Origin: Latrodectus hesperus
Lineage: Eukaryota > Arthropoda > Arachnida > Araneae > Theridiidae
Direction of reading: 5' to 3'
Assembly: GCA_037975125.1 (NCBI GenBank)
Contig: JAJQOW010000024.1
Location: 954,501 to 1,018,500, forward strand
Length of the DNA: 64,000 bases
The translations under genes and the position numbers were made by a program. The notes under the pieces are model-generated. The model had not been told where the DNA came from. It searched no databases and saw nothing but the letters and a program-made list of their open reading frames with translations. Of the stretch, positions 20,122-33,942 are shown one piece after another. Positions within the stretch are counted from its first letter, which is position 1, and every line of letters begins with the position of its first letter.

Positions 20122-20506
20122 ATGAATTTTTTCTGAAATTTTTCAATTTTTTAAAATATTTTATAAACATTAGCTTTTAAGATTCTCGTGGAGTTTTAGT
20201 TAAATATATCAAGGCAAAAACATATTTTTAGAACAACTTCAAGAATCCTTCACTTGCAAAAAGTAAGGCTTCTTTCACACTAGACGACTTTTATCGTACG
20301 ATAAAAGTCGTCTATGAATTTTTTCTGAAATTTTTCAATTTTTTAAAATATTTTATAAACATTAGCTTTTTAAGATTTTCGTGAAGTTTCGGTTAAATAT
20401 ATCAAGGCAAAAACACATTTTTAGAACAACTTCAAGAATTCTTCACTTGCAAAAAGTAAGGCTTCTTTCACACTAGACGACTTTTATCGTACGATAAAAG
20501 TCGTCT
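20122..20506. repeat. Tandem duplication, two units of about 192 bp
   Basis: Unit 1 is 20122-20313 and unit 2 is 20314-20506. They are nearly identical, starting 'atgaattttttctgaaattt' and ending inside the right arm of a palindrome at 'aaaagtcgtct'. The palindrome is therefore truncated in unit 1, and only the second copy runs on to its full end at 20521. The high identity points to a recent event. Confidence 0.9.
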
Positions 20507-20521
20507 AGTGTGAAAGAGGCC
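20460..20521. mobile_element. 62-bp palindrome flanked by TAA, possible minimal MITE
   Basis: The 50 central bases form a perfect inverted repeat centred on TCGTACGA, with arms carrying TTTCACACTAGACGAC. The outer six bases (ggcttc / gaggcc) pair with one mismatch. TAA directly flanks both sides (20457-20459 and 20522-20524). A 3-bp TAA duplication with GGC..CTTTCACAC-type ends is the pattern of PIF/Harbinger-like elements. Here the two terminal repeats lie back to back with no interior. A truncated copy is at 20267-20313. Family assignment is inference. Confidence 0.55.
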
Positions 20522-20524
20522 TAA

Positions 20525-23259
20525 GTTTTATTTTATAGTATTTTTATCAATTTAATCAACTAGTATCTCTTTCGCTTTAATATCATAACATGCAATAAAA
20601 CTCGTGAACATTAAACAAGATTCAACATTTTATACTCATCATACCAACTAACTAAAATTTTTTGAATGAAGCATTATTACCAATTTTTGTCTTTTGGCTT
20701 ATTTAATCTATTTAAGCCGTGAAATTAGCAAAAATATTCAGACTATGTGTCACTATGGCATCAAACTAATTGCAATTTATACACTTTAATCACGAAATTT
20801 GAAATTTTTTTCTAAATGAACGTACACAGAGCTGCTTGAGTGATTCATCTTAATTTGTCATTTTCCTAAACAGTTTCTAATGTGCTAACGTGAGAAATGA
20901 TATCATATTATCACTTTTTGCTTCTGTTCATCTTAACAATTATAAAAGGTGAATGTCTTAGGGACGTTGATACATATTAAAGCATGCGGCAACATCCACA
21001 AGTACTATGTGTCATGGTTTTTACCATCATTCAACACTGATTAATAAACTATACATATGACTATCATCTTTCCGTAATGTATCAACGCTTTCACAGACAT
21101 TGAACCTTTAAAATTCCTCATTTTATGTTCAATCATCTTGTGGTTTTATTTGAAAGACAACTGTATCATGAAATCCAAATTTACTGGGAAAACGAGATAC
21201 TTCAAAGTAAAAACACTTTTTCAAGTAAAAAAGATTCCATCTAATGTGTTCTGAAATAAAATAATTATAGCTAATTTAATATGAAAATCCTATTCCATTC
21301 CAACAACATTGGATATATTTAGTGACAAGTTGTAAAAGACAGTTTTCAATATATTAAAGTGACAGACATCCATTACTATAAATGGAAGTCTTCTATTCAG
21401 GACGTTTCCTTAGTACAGTGTGAGAACTCAGAAATATATAATATCAAAAAAATATTTTCAATGTTTGCATAATCTTTCATAACAGCTACTTCTAATTAAG
21501 CTCAAAACGAACTATTCTTTCAGTGAAATGAAAATATCAGTCACAATAAAATTTAAGGAAATGAATGTTTCTAAAAAAAAAATAAAGGATAGAACATAAA
21601 ACATGTACTCAATGTAGAATATTGATGTATTTCAGACATGTGATTCTCAACAACTATATTAATGACATGAGAACATGATCCAGAAGTGTAGATGGATTAT
21701 AAGGACGGTTTTACAACGAAGATTGGTAGATTAGAATCACATACATCAATAAATTTTATAACGCTTGTATAGTCTGATATACCAAGCTTCTTGATAAGAT
21801 CTTGGCAAACTCCGCATTAATTCAATAACAATAGAATTAAATTTTGAAATTACTTTAAGAAGATGATTGAATTGAGAATAAAATTCCCTCAATGATTAAC
21901 CAAATCCAAACTAGAATATTTACCTTTTAATTACTGTTCCTTTAAAGTTTAACATACAGTAATTAAGAAAAGATACAGTCTTAAAAATTGAAAGAGTACG
22001 AGGAAACACGATGAATGTTTTACTTATGAGAAACAGAGAGGAATATTTCAAAGTAAATATTTTTTCGGTTCAAATATACACAAAATCACAAATATAATCT
22101 AAAATAAAATAGCAGGAATTTAGTCGCATACAAAATTTTTCATTCATGTACCACAGAACAAAAATTAACCTATTAACTTTTAGAGCCAAGTGTAATTAAA
22201 AATGAAAGGAATTTAAAGAAAGAATGTGCATAAAATGGAAACCAGACAAAATAATGTGTAACAGAGGGTAAAAAACAATATAAGAGTGCTTATTTAAACA
22301 TTAATAAAAATAAAAATGAAAACTAAATAAACCAAAAAAAATTAAAAACTATATAATACAATAAAACTATAAAGATAAGTAGTTAGATTTTTACAAATAG
22401 TTAACTAGCTTCTCAAACAAAAAGAGAAAATACTAATGCCCTAAAAGGGTCATAAAAACGTTCAATAAAAAAACCGATAAGAAACAACCATAAAAATTAA
22501 TCCATTAAGTGATTTGTCGAGTAAAAAGAAAACAAAGTAGTTTTAAATGTATAGAAAAATTGATAAAAACTGCTTCATTTTTTTAAAATTGAAATTTTTT
22601 TAATAATTTTCACGGTGATTCTATTACAAAATACCTTAAAAGTAACTTTGCTACCTTCTATTGTTTACAACTATAAGTGCGTGAAACTTACTGCGCTGGT
22701 ATTATTAATTTTGTAATTTTTATACATAAAAAGTGTAATTTTATATATTATATGTATATTTCTCCGGTTTTGTACAGCACAAATAAATTCCAAAATCATT
22801 ATTGTTATTACTGAACAAAAAAAAACTAATAAGCATGTGAATAAGAATGTAAATAAAAAGATAAGTAATAAGGAAAGTAATAAGAAAACTGCATGTAAAT
22901 AAGAATGTTTTTTCAAATGATTTCTGAGTAATATTGTTGAGATTTTGTCCAAATAATAATTAAATTCGAAAAGTTATTTGAATCGCAGAGCATTTTTTGT
23001 ATTCAAACTTTCTTTCTTTAAGATGCAAGAAAGTTCTTATTTCAGTTCTAATAGATCTCTAGGAGGAAAAAATTCGTAATCGTAATTTATGTTACTTAAA
23101 AAAATTTTCAGACAATATTAAATAGACATTAATGCATTGAAGGATTTATCTGTGAGAAATCTCGTGCTGATGCTCCTTTTTATTCTTTTTTGGTGAGAGT
23201 GAAGATTCAAATTAATTTCTATTTAAAATGTATAATATCATCATAGATGTTTGTTTTAA
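20525..23259. other. AT-rich DNA, nothing recognised
   Basis: No recognisable domain, terminal repeat or RNA gene. The minus-strand frame at 22671-22952 is Leu/Phe-rich and looks like chance. Confidence 0.55.
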
Positions 23260-23370
23260 GTTTCCCCTTCTGGCGACGGTAATTTCTTTTTAGCTGTTAA
23301 TCTATCCGGAAACTTTAACAAATCAGTATTTTTAAGACAATTTTAAGTTAAAAAATTACATAATTTAACC

Positions 23371-23660
23371 GCTAACGCATTTAGATACATTAATTTAATT
23401 TATCAACATTTTTTTACCTGTCATTTTTCACCTAGAAAATTATGATAATTTCCGCATTCAATTACTGAGGAGTTTTAACAGCAATATCAGGATTTTTCCA
23501 CCAAATACATTTCGTCTATAAAAAATCACAAAATTTCTCCATAGTCAACGCATCTAGGAGCATTAATTAAATAATTAGCATTTTCACACATTAAGCATTT
23601 TGCTTAGAATATCATATATATAGTAGTCAACGCATTCAATAGTCTTAACTATATGCATCA
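23371..23660 (+). repeat. Degenerate repeats in the LINE leader
   Basis: Three related blocks begin near 23373, 23547 and 23627: AACGCATTTAGATACATTAA, AACGCATCTAGGAGCATTAA and AACGCATTCAATAGTCTTAA. The last two are both preceded by 'tagtc'. They lie in the 5' UTR of the retrotransposon, where promoter repeats are common. A promoter role here is a guess. Confidence 0.45.
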
Positions 23661-23921
23661 ACTTGTTTTCTCTGAATATTTACAAAAAGAATTGCAGGTT
23701 TTTTATTTATTTTTTTCATTTTTTATCATCGCTAATGAGAGCTTTAATTACAAGAATAAGTATTTCACTCATTAAATTTTTGCCAAGAAAACACAAAGAT
23801 TCACTACTATTAATACATGCAAGTGTATTTATTAAGCAAATCGGCTTTCAATCCACGAAAACTCTCTTGGGGGAAATATTTATTGGACTTGTGCTCTCTT
23901 GAAGAACTCTGCTGAATAGAA

Positions 23922-25452
23922 ATGGAAATCTATTCTCCCTCTCCTCCGGGAGATGGGACCACTGAAAACTTGAACACAGGTGCCTGTCGTCAGTTCGATG
24001 GCATGCCCTTTTCAGGGCGGTCGGTGTCAGCTGACAATGGTGCAGGGAAATTAGAATCTGGAATTGGAATTAAGGGGATAAGCGACAAGATCCGTTTAAC
24101 AACTAATTATATTCAAAAAATTAGCGATTCGGAAATGACTGAAAATGACATTGATTTACTAAAATTTCACAGTTTAGAGCTAACAAAACTAACAGACATG
24201 CTAGCCAACTATCATAAGCAAAAAGAAATGCAACCGTTTAACGATAAACCGCTAATAAGCGTTAAAGCTCCGCCTCCTTTCTCTGTGACCACACAAAACA
24301 GATTTGAAGCTCTTAGTTACAGCGATGATGTTGACCTCGTCTCTGACCAGGAAGACTTCCCAACACTACCAACCACAAAGAATACCAAGGTTAAAACTAC
24401 CTCCACTAAAAGGAAAATTGAAGAAAATATTAATATATCTAACAAAAAAGTTAATGAAAAAACTGAATCAAAAAATAATGAAAATGATCAAGGATTTCAA
24501 CCAGCCAAAAGAAATAACAGAATTCCTCCTATCATCATAAAGGACAAAAATATCAATTGGAAACAAATTCAAGAAGTTTTTAAAAATAATAACATTACCG
24601 GCTACATTGGAAAATAAACTGGAACTGAAATACTAAAAATCAAAGTTGAAAGTGCTGAAAATCATAGGGAAATAACCAAACTGCTAGATGATGCCAATAC
24701 TTTCTAACACACATTTATATTGCCTGAGGATAAAAACCTTAAAATAGTCATCAGAGATTTACCACCTATTTACACGCCTGAAGAAATTTCCCAGGAACTC
24801 ATCCTAGAAGGTTTTAATATCATTAATATAACTCAAATGTCCAAAAAAGTTGAGGGAGTTAAAATTAATTTGCCTTTATTTATTGTCACTGTACCGAAAA
24901 ATGACAAATCTAGAGAAATCTATAATATCTCACATCTTTTTAACCTGGTGGTCAAAATTGAATCTTACAAAGGCCGTAAAGGAGTAACACAGTGCTTCAG
25001 ATGCCAGGGGTTCTACCACACCCAAAATTACTGCCATCACGCAGTTAAATGTGTAAAATGTGCTGGTGATCATCACCACTCAGAATGCAAAAAAAGACAT
25101 GTCCACTCCAGCTAAATGTGCAAACTGTGGAGAAGCTCATCCTGCCAGCTATAGGAGCTGTAATAAATTTCCAAAATCAAACTACCTCAACAATAACAAA
25201 GTCGAGGCCATCAAAAGTAAGATTATTCAAAGCACTAATCCACACATATCTTATGCAAATGCATTAGTCCACAAGAATGAAACCATTAGTAAAAACAAAG
25301 AAAATGAAGCAAAAAATATTTTTTCTGAATTACAAAATCTAATCTCTAATATCAAAAACTCAGGAATAACAGATCTTATTTATCAGCTCAAACAATTCAA
25401 TGCAGCAATGGCTGCACAACAGACAACAACCTCAACCAACAATGACAATTAA
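23922..25452 (+). pseudogene. LINE ORF1, Gag-like zinc-knuckle protein, broken
   Basis: The start is the ATG at 23922 (MEIYSPSPPGDGTTEN). The N-terminal third is acidic and Lys/Asn-rich. The part after about 24545 (KDKNINWKQIQEVF, then DLPPIYTPEEI) is the RNA-binding region typical of Jockey ORF1. The C-terminal third has three zinc knuckles: CFRCQGFYHTQNYC, CVKCAGDHHHSEC and CANCGEAHPASYRSC. Two in-frame TAA codons lie at 24615-24617 and about 24705. An extra A in the seven-A run after the second knuckle (about 25087-25093) shifts the frame, after which the protein reads on to the TAA at 25450. The product packages the element RNA in the cytoplasm in intact relatives. Confidence 0.85.
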
Positions 25453-27273
25453 AAGCTTAAATTTCTCACCTATTCAAATTGTGAATTGGAACGCACGTAG
25501 CCTAAAGCCTAAAATTACTGAATTCATGAATTTTCTAGATAAACATAATATAGACATCCCCATAATCACAGAAACCCACTTAAGACCAAATATGAGTCTT
25601 AATGTACCAAACTACAACGTATATCGTACTGACAGAACACATCATGCTGGTGGAGGAACAGCAATTATTGCATTAATCATAAAACAACTAATCATTGCAT
25701 TAATGGCCAAAATGAACCAGTTTATACAAACTATGAAAAACTGAACATCTTTGCAAATACCATATTTCTACAATTTCAACCAAACAAAGTCACAGATGAG
25801 TCCTTCACCAATGGTATTAATTCATTTATTCAAAACTATATGCAAGCTAATATTCCTCATAATTCCATTACACCAACGAATGATGATGAAATAATTAAAA
25901 TTATTAAAAATCTAAAGACCAAAAAAGCCCCAGGAGAAGATAATATTACCAACAATATGATCAAATATTTACCATTGGACTTTATTCGCAAACTCATTAA
26001 TATTTATAATAACTGCCTTAAAATATCATATTTTCCTACAATCTGGAAAACTGCTACCATAATTCTTTTCCCAAAGCCTGGAAAAGATCCCAGAATACCT
26101 GAAAACTACAGACCTATCAGCCTGCTTCCAGTTTTAGGAAAAATAATTTATAATAGAATTAAATGTTATCTTCACCTAATTCCGAAACAACAATATGGCT
26201 TCAGAAACAACTTATCAACTGTTAAACAACTCATAAGAATTACTGAGATTATAGGTCAAAATATTCATCGCAATGTGTATACAGCTATGGTCATGCTCGA
26301 CGTAGCAAAAGCTTTTGATAGAGTATGGCACGAAGGCCTACTATACAAACTCATAAAACTCAACATAAACACTGATATAATTTTACTCATCACCTCATAT
26401 CTAACTCATCGCTTCTTCCATATTAAATACAATAATAAAAACTCTATTACTCTGAACATCAAAGCTGGAGTCCCCAAAAGTAGCATCCTGGGCCCAATCT
26501 TATACCTATTTTTCACCCATGACTTCCCCGGTTTGGACAATAAGTCAATTCAAATTGCTTTCTACGCAGATGACACTGCTATTATAGCTGATTCTATGAG
26601 GCCGAATAATGCTATTCATAAACTTCAAAATTCGTTAATTAACATCGAAAACTGGTGCAGTAAATGAAGAATAAATATAAATGCTGATAAATCCCAACTT
26701 ATAGTATTTAATAGAAAAAAGAGAAATAAAATAAAATTACTTCGACATAATAAACTCTATCTGTTCGATAAAATCATTCCGGAAGTGAAAACCATTAAAT
26801 ATCTTGGATTAACATTTACTACTCAACTTTCATGGACTGTACATATCAATAACGTTATTAAAAAAGTCAATCAAGCTTATGGATTCCTATTCAACTAAAT
26901 TGGAAAAAACTCAAATTTAACACTAAAACTCAAGAGACTGCTCTACCTTACAATGTTAAGACCCATCATCACCTATGCTTTACCTGTGTGGAATACTATT
27001 ACACCAAGAGACAAACACAAACTTAGAGTGTATCAACATAAAATACTTAGAAAAATTACGAAGGCGCCCTACTATATTCGCAATAAAAACATTTCAAAAG
27101 ATCTGAAAATTATTGATATTCTAGAGCATATTGCTAACCTAAATAAAAAATTCTACGATAAAGGAATTAACTGCACAGATGGTGCATTTAATCAAGTTTT
27201 TCGCTATGAGTATCTCATAGAAGACTGTAAATATAGGCCAATCGCCAGACATTATTTAGATGAATATATTTAA
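25442..27273 (+). pseudogene. LINE ORF2, endonuclease/reverse transcriptase, deleted and broken
   Basis: The likely start is ATG 25442, overlapping the ORF1 stop by 11 bases (ATGACAATTAA). The endonuclease begins normally (IVNWNARSLK, ITETHL, GGGTAI) but is cut off near 25675. The reading resumes one frame over just before EPVYTNYEKLN. An 11-bp repeat, attgcattaat, sits at 25667-25677 and 25694-25704, around the deletion junction. RT motifs follow: KAPGEDN, YRPISLLP, QYGFR, AFDRVWH, GVPKSSILGP (normally GVPQGS) and the catalytic FYADDTAI near 26560-26580. TGA replaces Trp after NWCSK (about 26665) and TAA replaces Gln near 26898. The C-terminus reads LRPIITYALPVWN. From EN start to RT there are about 145 codons, where intact relatives have several hundred. 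Confidence 0.88.
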
Positions 27274-27567
27274 TATAATTTTTGTATATAGAGTATATAG
27301 CCTTACTTAACCTCATATTACTCTTCATTTATTCAGGATTATTCCTTATTTTTTTCTATTTTCACTGTATATAACAATTTTATTTCAACTTTATTATTTC
27401 CTCTATTCTCAAGTAGAATAAAAATTTTCAACTCATTGCTCTGCCCCTCAGCTCTCTGCTGATTGGCTCTCACCGCCAAGACTCGGTTCTTCACGCTTCA
27501 AGACTAGCGTTCCCTGTCAGTACCGCAATGTCTTCCTTCAAGGACTTATCACAGATGAAGAAGTAAA

Positions 27568-27584
27568 GGCCTGCTCCGCAGGCC
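27568..27584 (+). other. GC-rich hairpin in LINE 3' UTR
   Basis: GGCCTGC and GCAGGCC pair in a 7-bp stem around a TCC loop, in otherwise AT-rich DNA just before the presumed 3' end. A 3' hairpin may help RT recognise its own RNA in this class of elements. That role is inference here. Confidence 0.5.
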
Positions 27585-27615
27585 GACACTTCGTGAACGA
27601 TGCAAAAATAGATGC

Positions 27616-30171
<2,556 letters not shown>

Positions 30172-30997
30172 TCTAATTCGTAAAATATAACTCTAAATTC
30201 AAATAAAAATGAGTTTACATCTTTCTAAAAGTTTAAATTTAATTCAGCAATCATGAGAACAAAAAGATGAAAAGCAAATTTTTGAAATATCGTTCTACGA
30301 ATAAATTTTTATAAATTATAAGCTTATTGCTACTAAATTTAGATATATGAATTTTTATGACAAAGAAAAAAATTCATTCAAAGGTCATAAATATTCTTAA
30401 CATAACTTGGGAAGAAAGAGCTTGGAGAAAAATTACCCGATTGATAAAACAGATGCATTTTGTGTTAGAAATGCAGAACACTTTTCTCCATAAAATGATT
30501 AATGTACAATAATTTCTAGCATGTCAGAATTCCAATAACATCAAATGAATTATTTCGTGATAATCTTAATAAAATGTTAAATCTGCCAATCGCAATAACC
30601 CATATAGTTCACCTTTACTGCCTAATCAAGAACATTTCATCATAAAATAGTAAGATAACAGATAATAGTCTCTGGAGGACATTACGATCATAACTTTCTC
30701 AGTAGGCATGGCATATATAGTTTTCCTCATCCACAATGTTGCAAGGGAGGAAACCCAGAAAATTTTAATACATTTATCCAACAAATGCCCAAACTGAAAA
30801 AATTGCGTGTCTCAACACCAATCTCTCTCTCTCTCTGTCTTTGATCGACGTTTGCTGGTAAAGGACTCTGACTAACCTACTACGAAATGTAAAGTTTTGC
30901 GAATAAGCAAAGGTAAGTCCTTTTATTATGCACTTTAATAGCAATTTAACATACTCCAATTATTTGATTCAAGACTTTTGGATTAATAGACTTTTGG

Positions 30998-31173
30998 TTT
31001 GGTTTGTTTGTCACTCAACGGTCATTTTTTGCACACGAGGGCTAATTAGACCGGGACTTACGGCTTAAATTGGATTCCGAACCACTACAAACATCCATGC
31101 CCAAGGTGGGATTCGAACCCACGAACTGTTGAACCGAAGGCAAGAGCGCTAACCATTCGGCTGCCAGCTCGGC
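30998..31173 (-). mobile_element. tRNA-derived SINE with 14-bp target duplication
   Basis: Read on the minus strand, a tRNA-like head starts GCCGAGCTGGCAGCCGAATG, with an A-box-like GGTTAGCGC. The B box GGGTTCGAATCCC closes as a perfect 5-bp T stem (GTGGG/CCCAC). The body ends in a short ACAAACAAACC-type tail. The 14-bp sequence TAATAGACTTTTGG occurs exactly on both sides (30984-30997 and 31174-31187), which is the target-site duplication of LINE-driven insertion. The perfect duplication points to a fairly recent event. It is not a functional tRNA gene: it lies in a longer body and no acceptor stem closes. Confidence 0.88.
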
Positions 31174-31187
31174 TAATAGACTTTTGG

Positions 31188-33327
31188 ATTTATTCAGATG
31201 TTACAAAGAAAAAACCAAAAAACACTTCAGGTTGCAATACAGACATATGACCATACAGAAAACAAATACTCAATAACCATCACTCATTGTCTAACAGTGA
31301 CTGGGTGCTGGATATGAGTCCTTTTGCTTCAAAAAACATCGTATTATTTTTGGACCATTATGAACCGATGTAATGTAGATCTCTCACCATTTAAAAAAAA
31401 AAACAGCTTTTTTTCAAAACTTGTAGCTGAAGAATTTATTTAATTGAATAGTATACAACATTTAGGCGTTTAGTTCAGCAAATATCATACTTGATACTCA
31501 AATCGTGTGTAAATGTATAAAGTGGTTCAAAATCCATATTAAACTTCAATATCTGCATGAAAATGTGATCCAAGAGAAAAAGCTCTGATATAATTCTCCA
31601 CCGCAACAGAATGTGTGCAGATGAATATAAATATATTTATTTAATATTTTGTCGTTTCAAATAAATTATTCAAGAGAGGTTATAAAGTAATTCAAATAGC
31701 CCAAGAAATTAAAAACTTTTTCTGAGGTAGATTTTGTTGGTCACTCCAACCCCTTGTCGTGCACAGAGATAAATACGACTAAGATACAGTGATTTAAAGA
31801 TCTAAATAAGTATTTAGACTAGAAGTATCCATAGTATACAGATTGTATCCATAAATGGATGAATTAATTGTAGAATCTATGAACATTTATGCACTGAGAG
31901 ACTCGATAATGTTTCCCATGTGCACATTTTAAGTCATATTCCAAGGTTGTTGATATATTTTAAAGAGTTACGGAGCATTTAATGTTGGTATACTTAATTG
32001 ATTAATCAACTGGTAGGTACCCAAGAATTAACCGGGTTAACTTTTATAGAATTATAAAGTTCAGAAACAAATTTCTCTGATATGGTAAGACTGAGGAAAT
32101 AATTGTTATGACCTGTAAACTTTATAAATTTTATTTGGACGTCACATTACATTCAATTTTAGTACTCTAAGTCTTATGCGATCTGAATCTACAGCTTATA
32201 AATTGTGTGTAAATGTCCCAGATTCCGGACAACTACAATCATCTATATCCTAATTGCAAATCCAACACATAGCATACTTTAATGAATGTCAAGGAACACA
32301 AGTGAACTATTAAAGCTCGAAGCGATCATTTTTAAAGTATATTCAGATATATCATTTTGAAAGTAACCAAACCGAATGTATACAATTTTGCTTTTCTTTA
32401 GACTAGGTTGAGTTTGCGAGTCGAACAATATTGTTCTGCAGTAAACTGTGGTTGCTGTAATAAATTGATGTGATTGATTGTTTTAATACACTTATTTTTA
32501 TGACACACATAAAAATGCTTTTGAGTTTTTCCGAGTACTTTTTCAATTACTAGGTAATAAAATCAGTTTGCCTCCCCTATAATAAATCATTCAGGATCAA
32601 TGAATCTGAATAAATTCAGTACTGTATTTAATGGTGTTTTTGTTTGGGTTTGAAGTTTTGGAGCGATCACAAGACTTAAAGTTTATTTTTCGCTTGTTGC
32701 ATACAGTATTCCATTTGTTAGAGCATTGACATTGAGCACAATATATTTTAGTTTTCTATCATTTCAAGAGATCATACTTGAGAATGATCGTGCATGAGAT
32801 ACATTATTTGTTATACAAATAATAAGATTATCTCAAATACGCGATTAGTTCATCTTGTAACCACTGGAGTTGCCTGTTATACGACATTGTTCTTATAAGT
32901 GTTTTTCCAGCAAGAGAATGTTTCAGATTCGATAATGATAGAAAATTATTTGATAACAATATAACTGTGCTTATAAACGTATTTGATGGGCTTTTCTTAA
33001 GCCTTATATGTACTCTGCGTTTAATTTTTAAAGTTCAATGATTATGCTACAAGCTTATACAGAATTTGAGTTATAATTTTTATATAGTTGTTAGATTTGA
33101 GTATTTGTGTTAGAATTGGTTTATAAATAAAAGCTAAATCCGAAAATTATTTAGGATTAAAATACAATATTTAATTTATCTTAAAATTTAATCACTTGTC
33201 AATGTTGTTAAAACATAAGAGTTTTTGCTAAATTTTATAAATATAATGATGAATATTGCAATTTCTCTCAATATTGGATTCTCTAAGAATATTCAATATT
33301 TTGAATAAAAAGTGAAAACTAAAATAG
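31188..33327. other. AT-rich DNA, nothing recognised
   Basis: No domain or repeat was recognised. The right part may hold the 5' leader of the Penelope-like element that starts to be readable at 33328. Confidence 0.5.
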
Positions 33328-33942
33328 CACCAAAGAAATGTATCTAGTGTTACCTATGATGATGTTAATGAGGATTGTGATTTTGTTAATAATAATCTTA
33401 TATTTACAAAGAAATTAACCTTTAATACTTGTAATTCCAAACTCTGTAAGACTTGTCCCAAATTCAATACATCACAAACTGATAACTCATATACTTTAAA
33501 TAAAGCCTGTAAAGCTTACAGTGTTATATATATGATTGAGTGCAAAATTTGTAAATTTAAATATATTGGACAAACATCTAATACTATTAATATACGCATA
33601 AACATACACAGATCTAATATTAAAAATTATAATAATAACAAAAGCTTTAACAATGAATTTGAACATTTCAAAGTACATAATTTCGATTAAATTATTATAA
33701 CCGTTTTAGATATTAAAATGGATATTAATTTACGCCTAATTAAAGAAAATCAATATATTATTTATTATAAAACCCTAATACAATTTGGACTTAATGAACT
33801 ATTTAATAATTCGAAAATTAACTATGAAAATACTAAATCATTTTTATACTTTAAACCTAATAATAAGAAAACTAAAAGATATGAAAGAGGTGGTAGAAAA
33901 ATTAATAAAACTTATAATAATTATAATATAAATAACTTTATA
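33328..33942 (+). pseudogene. GIY-YIG endonuclease part of the Penelope-like ORF
   Basis: The frame opens after a TAG at 33325. It has a Cys cluster (CNSKLCKTCP) and then the endonuclease core: VIYMIECKICKFKYIGQTS carries the Y..Y/IG hallmark with a CxxC inside it. After that come INIRINIHRSNI with the conserved Arg, and EFEHFKVHNFD, which resembles the H-rich end of the CCHH pattern of PLE endonucleases. One TAA at 33688 interrupts it. A DIKMDINLRLIKENQYI segment then leads on to the point where the first transposon enters at TA 33941-33942. The domain nicks target DNA so that the RT can prime. The minus-strand frames here are shadows. Confidence 0.85.

Larger units (their letters stand above)
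23260..27615 (+). mobile_element. Jockey-type non-LTR retrotransposon, internally deleted
   Basis: A two-ORF LINE. ORF1 carries three zinc knuckles, ORF2 carries an apurinic-type endonuclease start and a reverse transcriptase, and ORF2 begins inside the end of ORF1. The 5' limit is uncertain: an AT-rich leader from about 23260 holds degenerate repeats of an 'aacgcat' word. The 3' UTR ends near 27615 after a GC-rich hairpin and 'gatgcaaaaata'. No target duplication was found. Several stops, one A-tract frameshift and a deletion removing most of the endonuclease show it is dead. Clade naming rests on ORF1 and RT motifs. Confidence 0.85.

Noticed and set aside
24304..24540. Second-frame proteins inside the LINE ORF1 (24304-24540, 25085-25267)
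   Set aside because: Lys-rich shadows of the zinc-knuckle protein.
30998..31173. A tRNA gene on the minus strand
   Set aside because: A and B boxes and the T stem are present, but no acceptor stem closes, the sequence runs on into a non-tRNA body, and a target duplication flanks the whole. It is a SINE.
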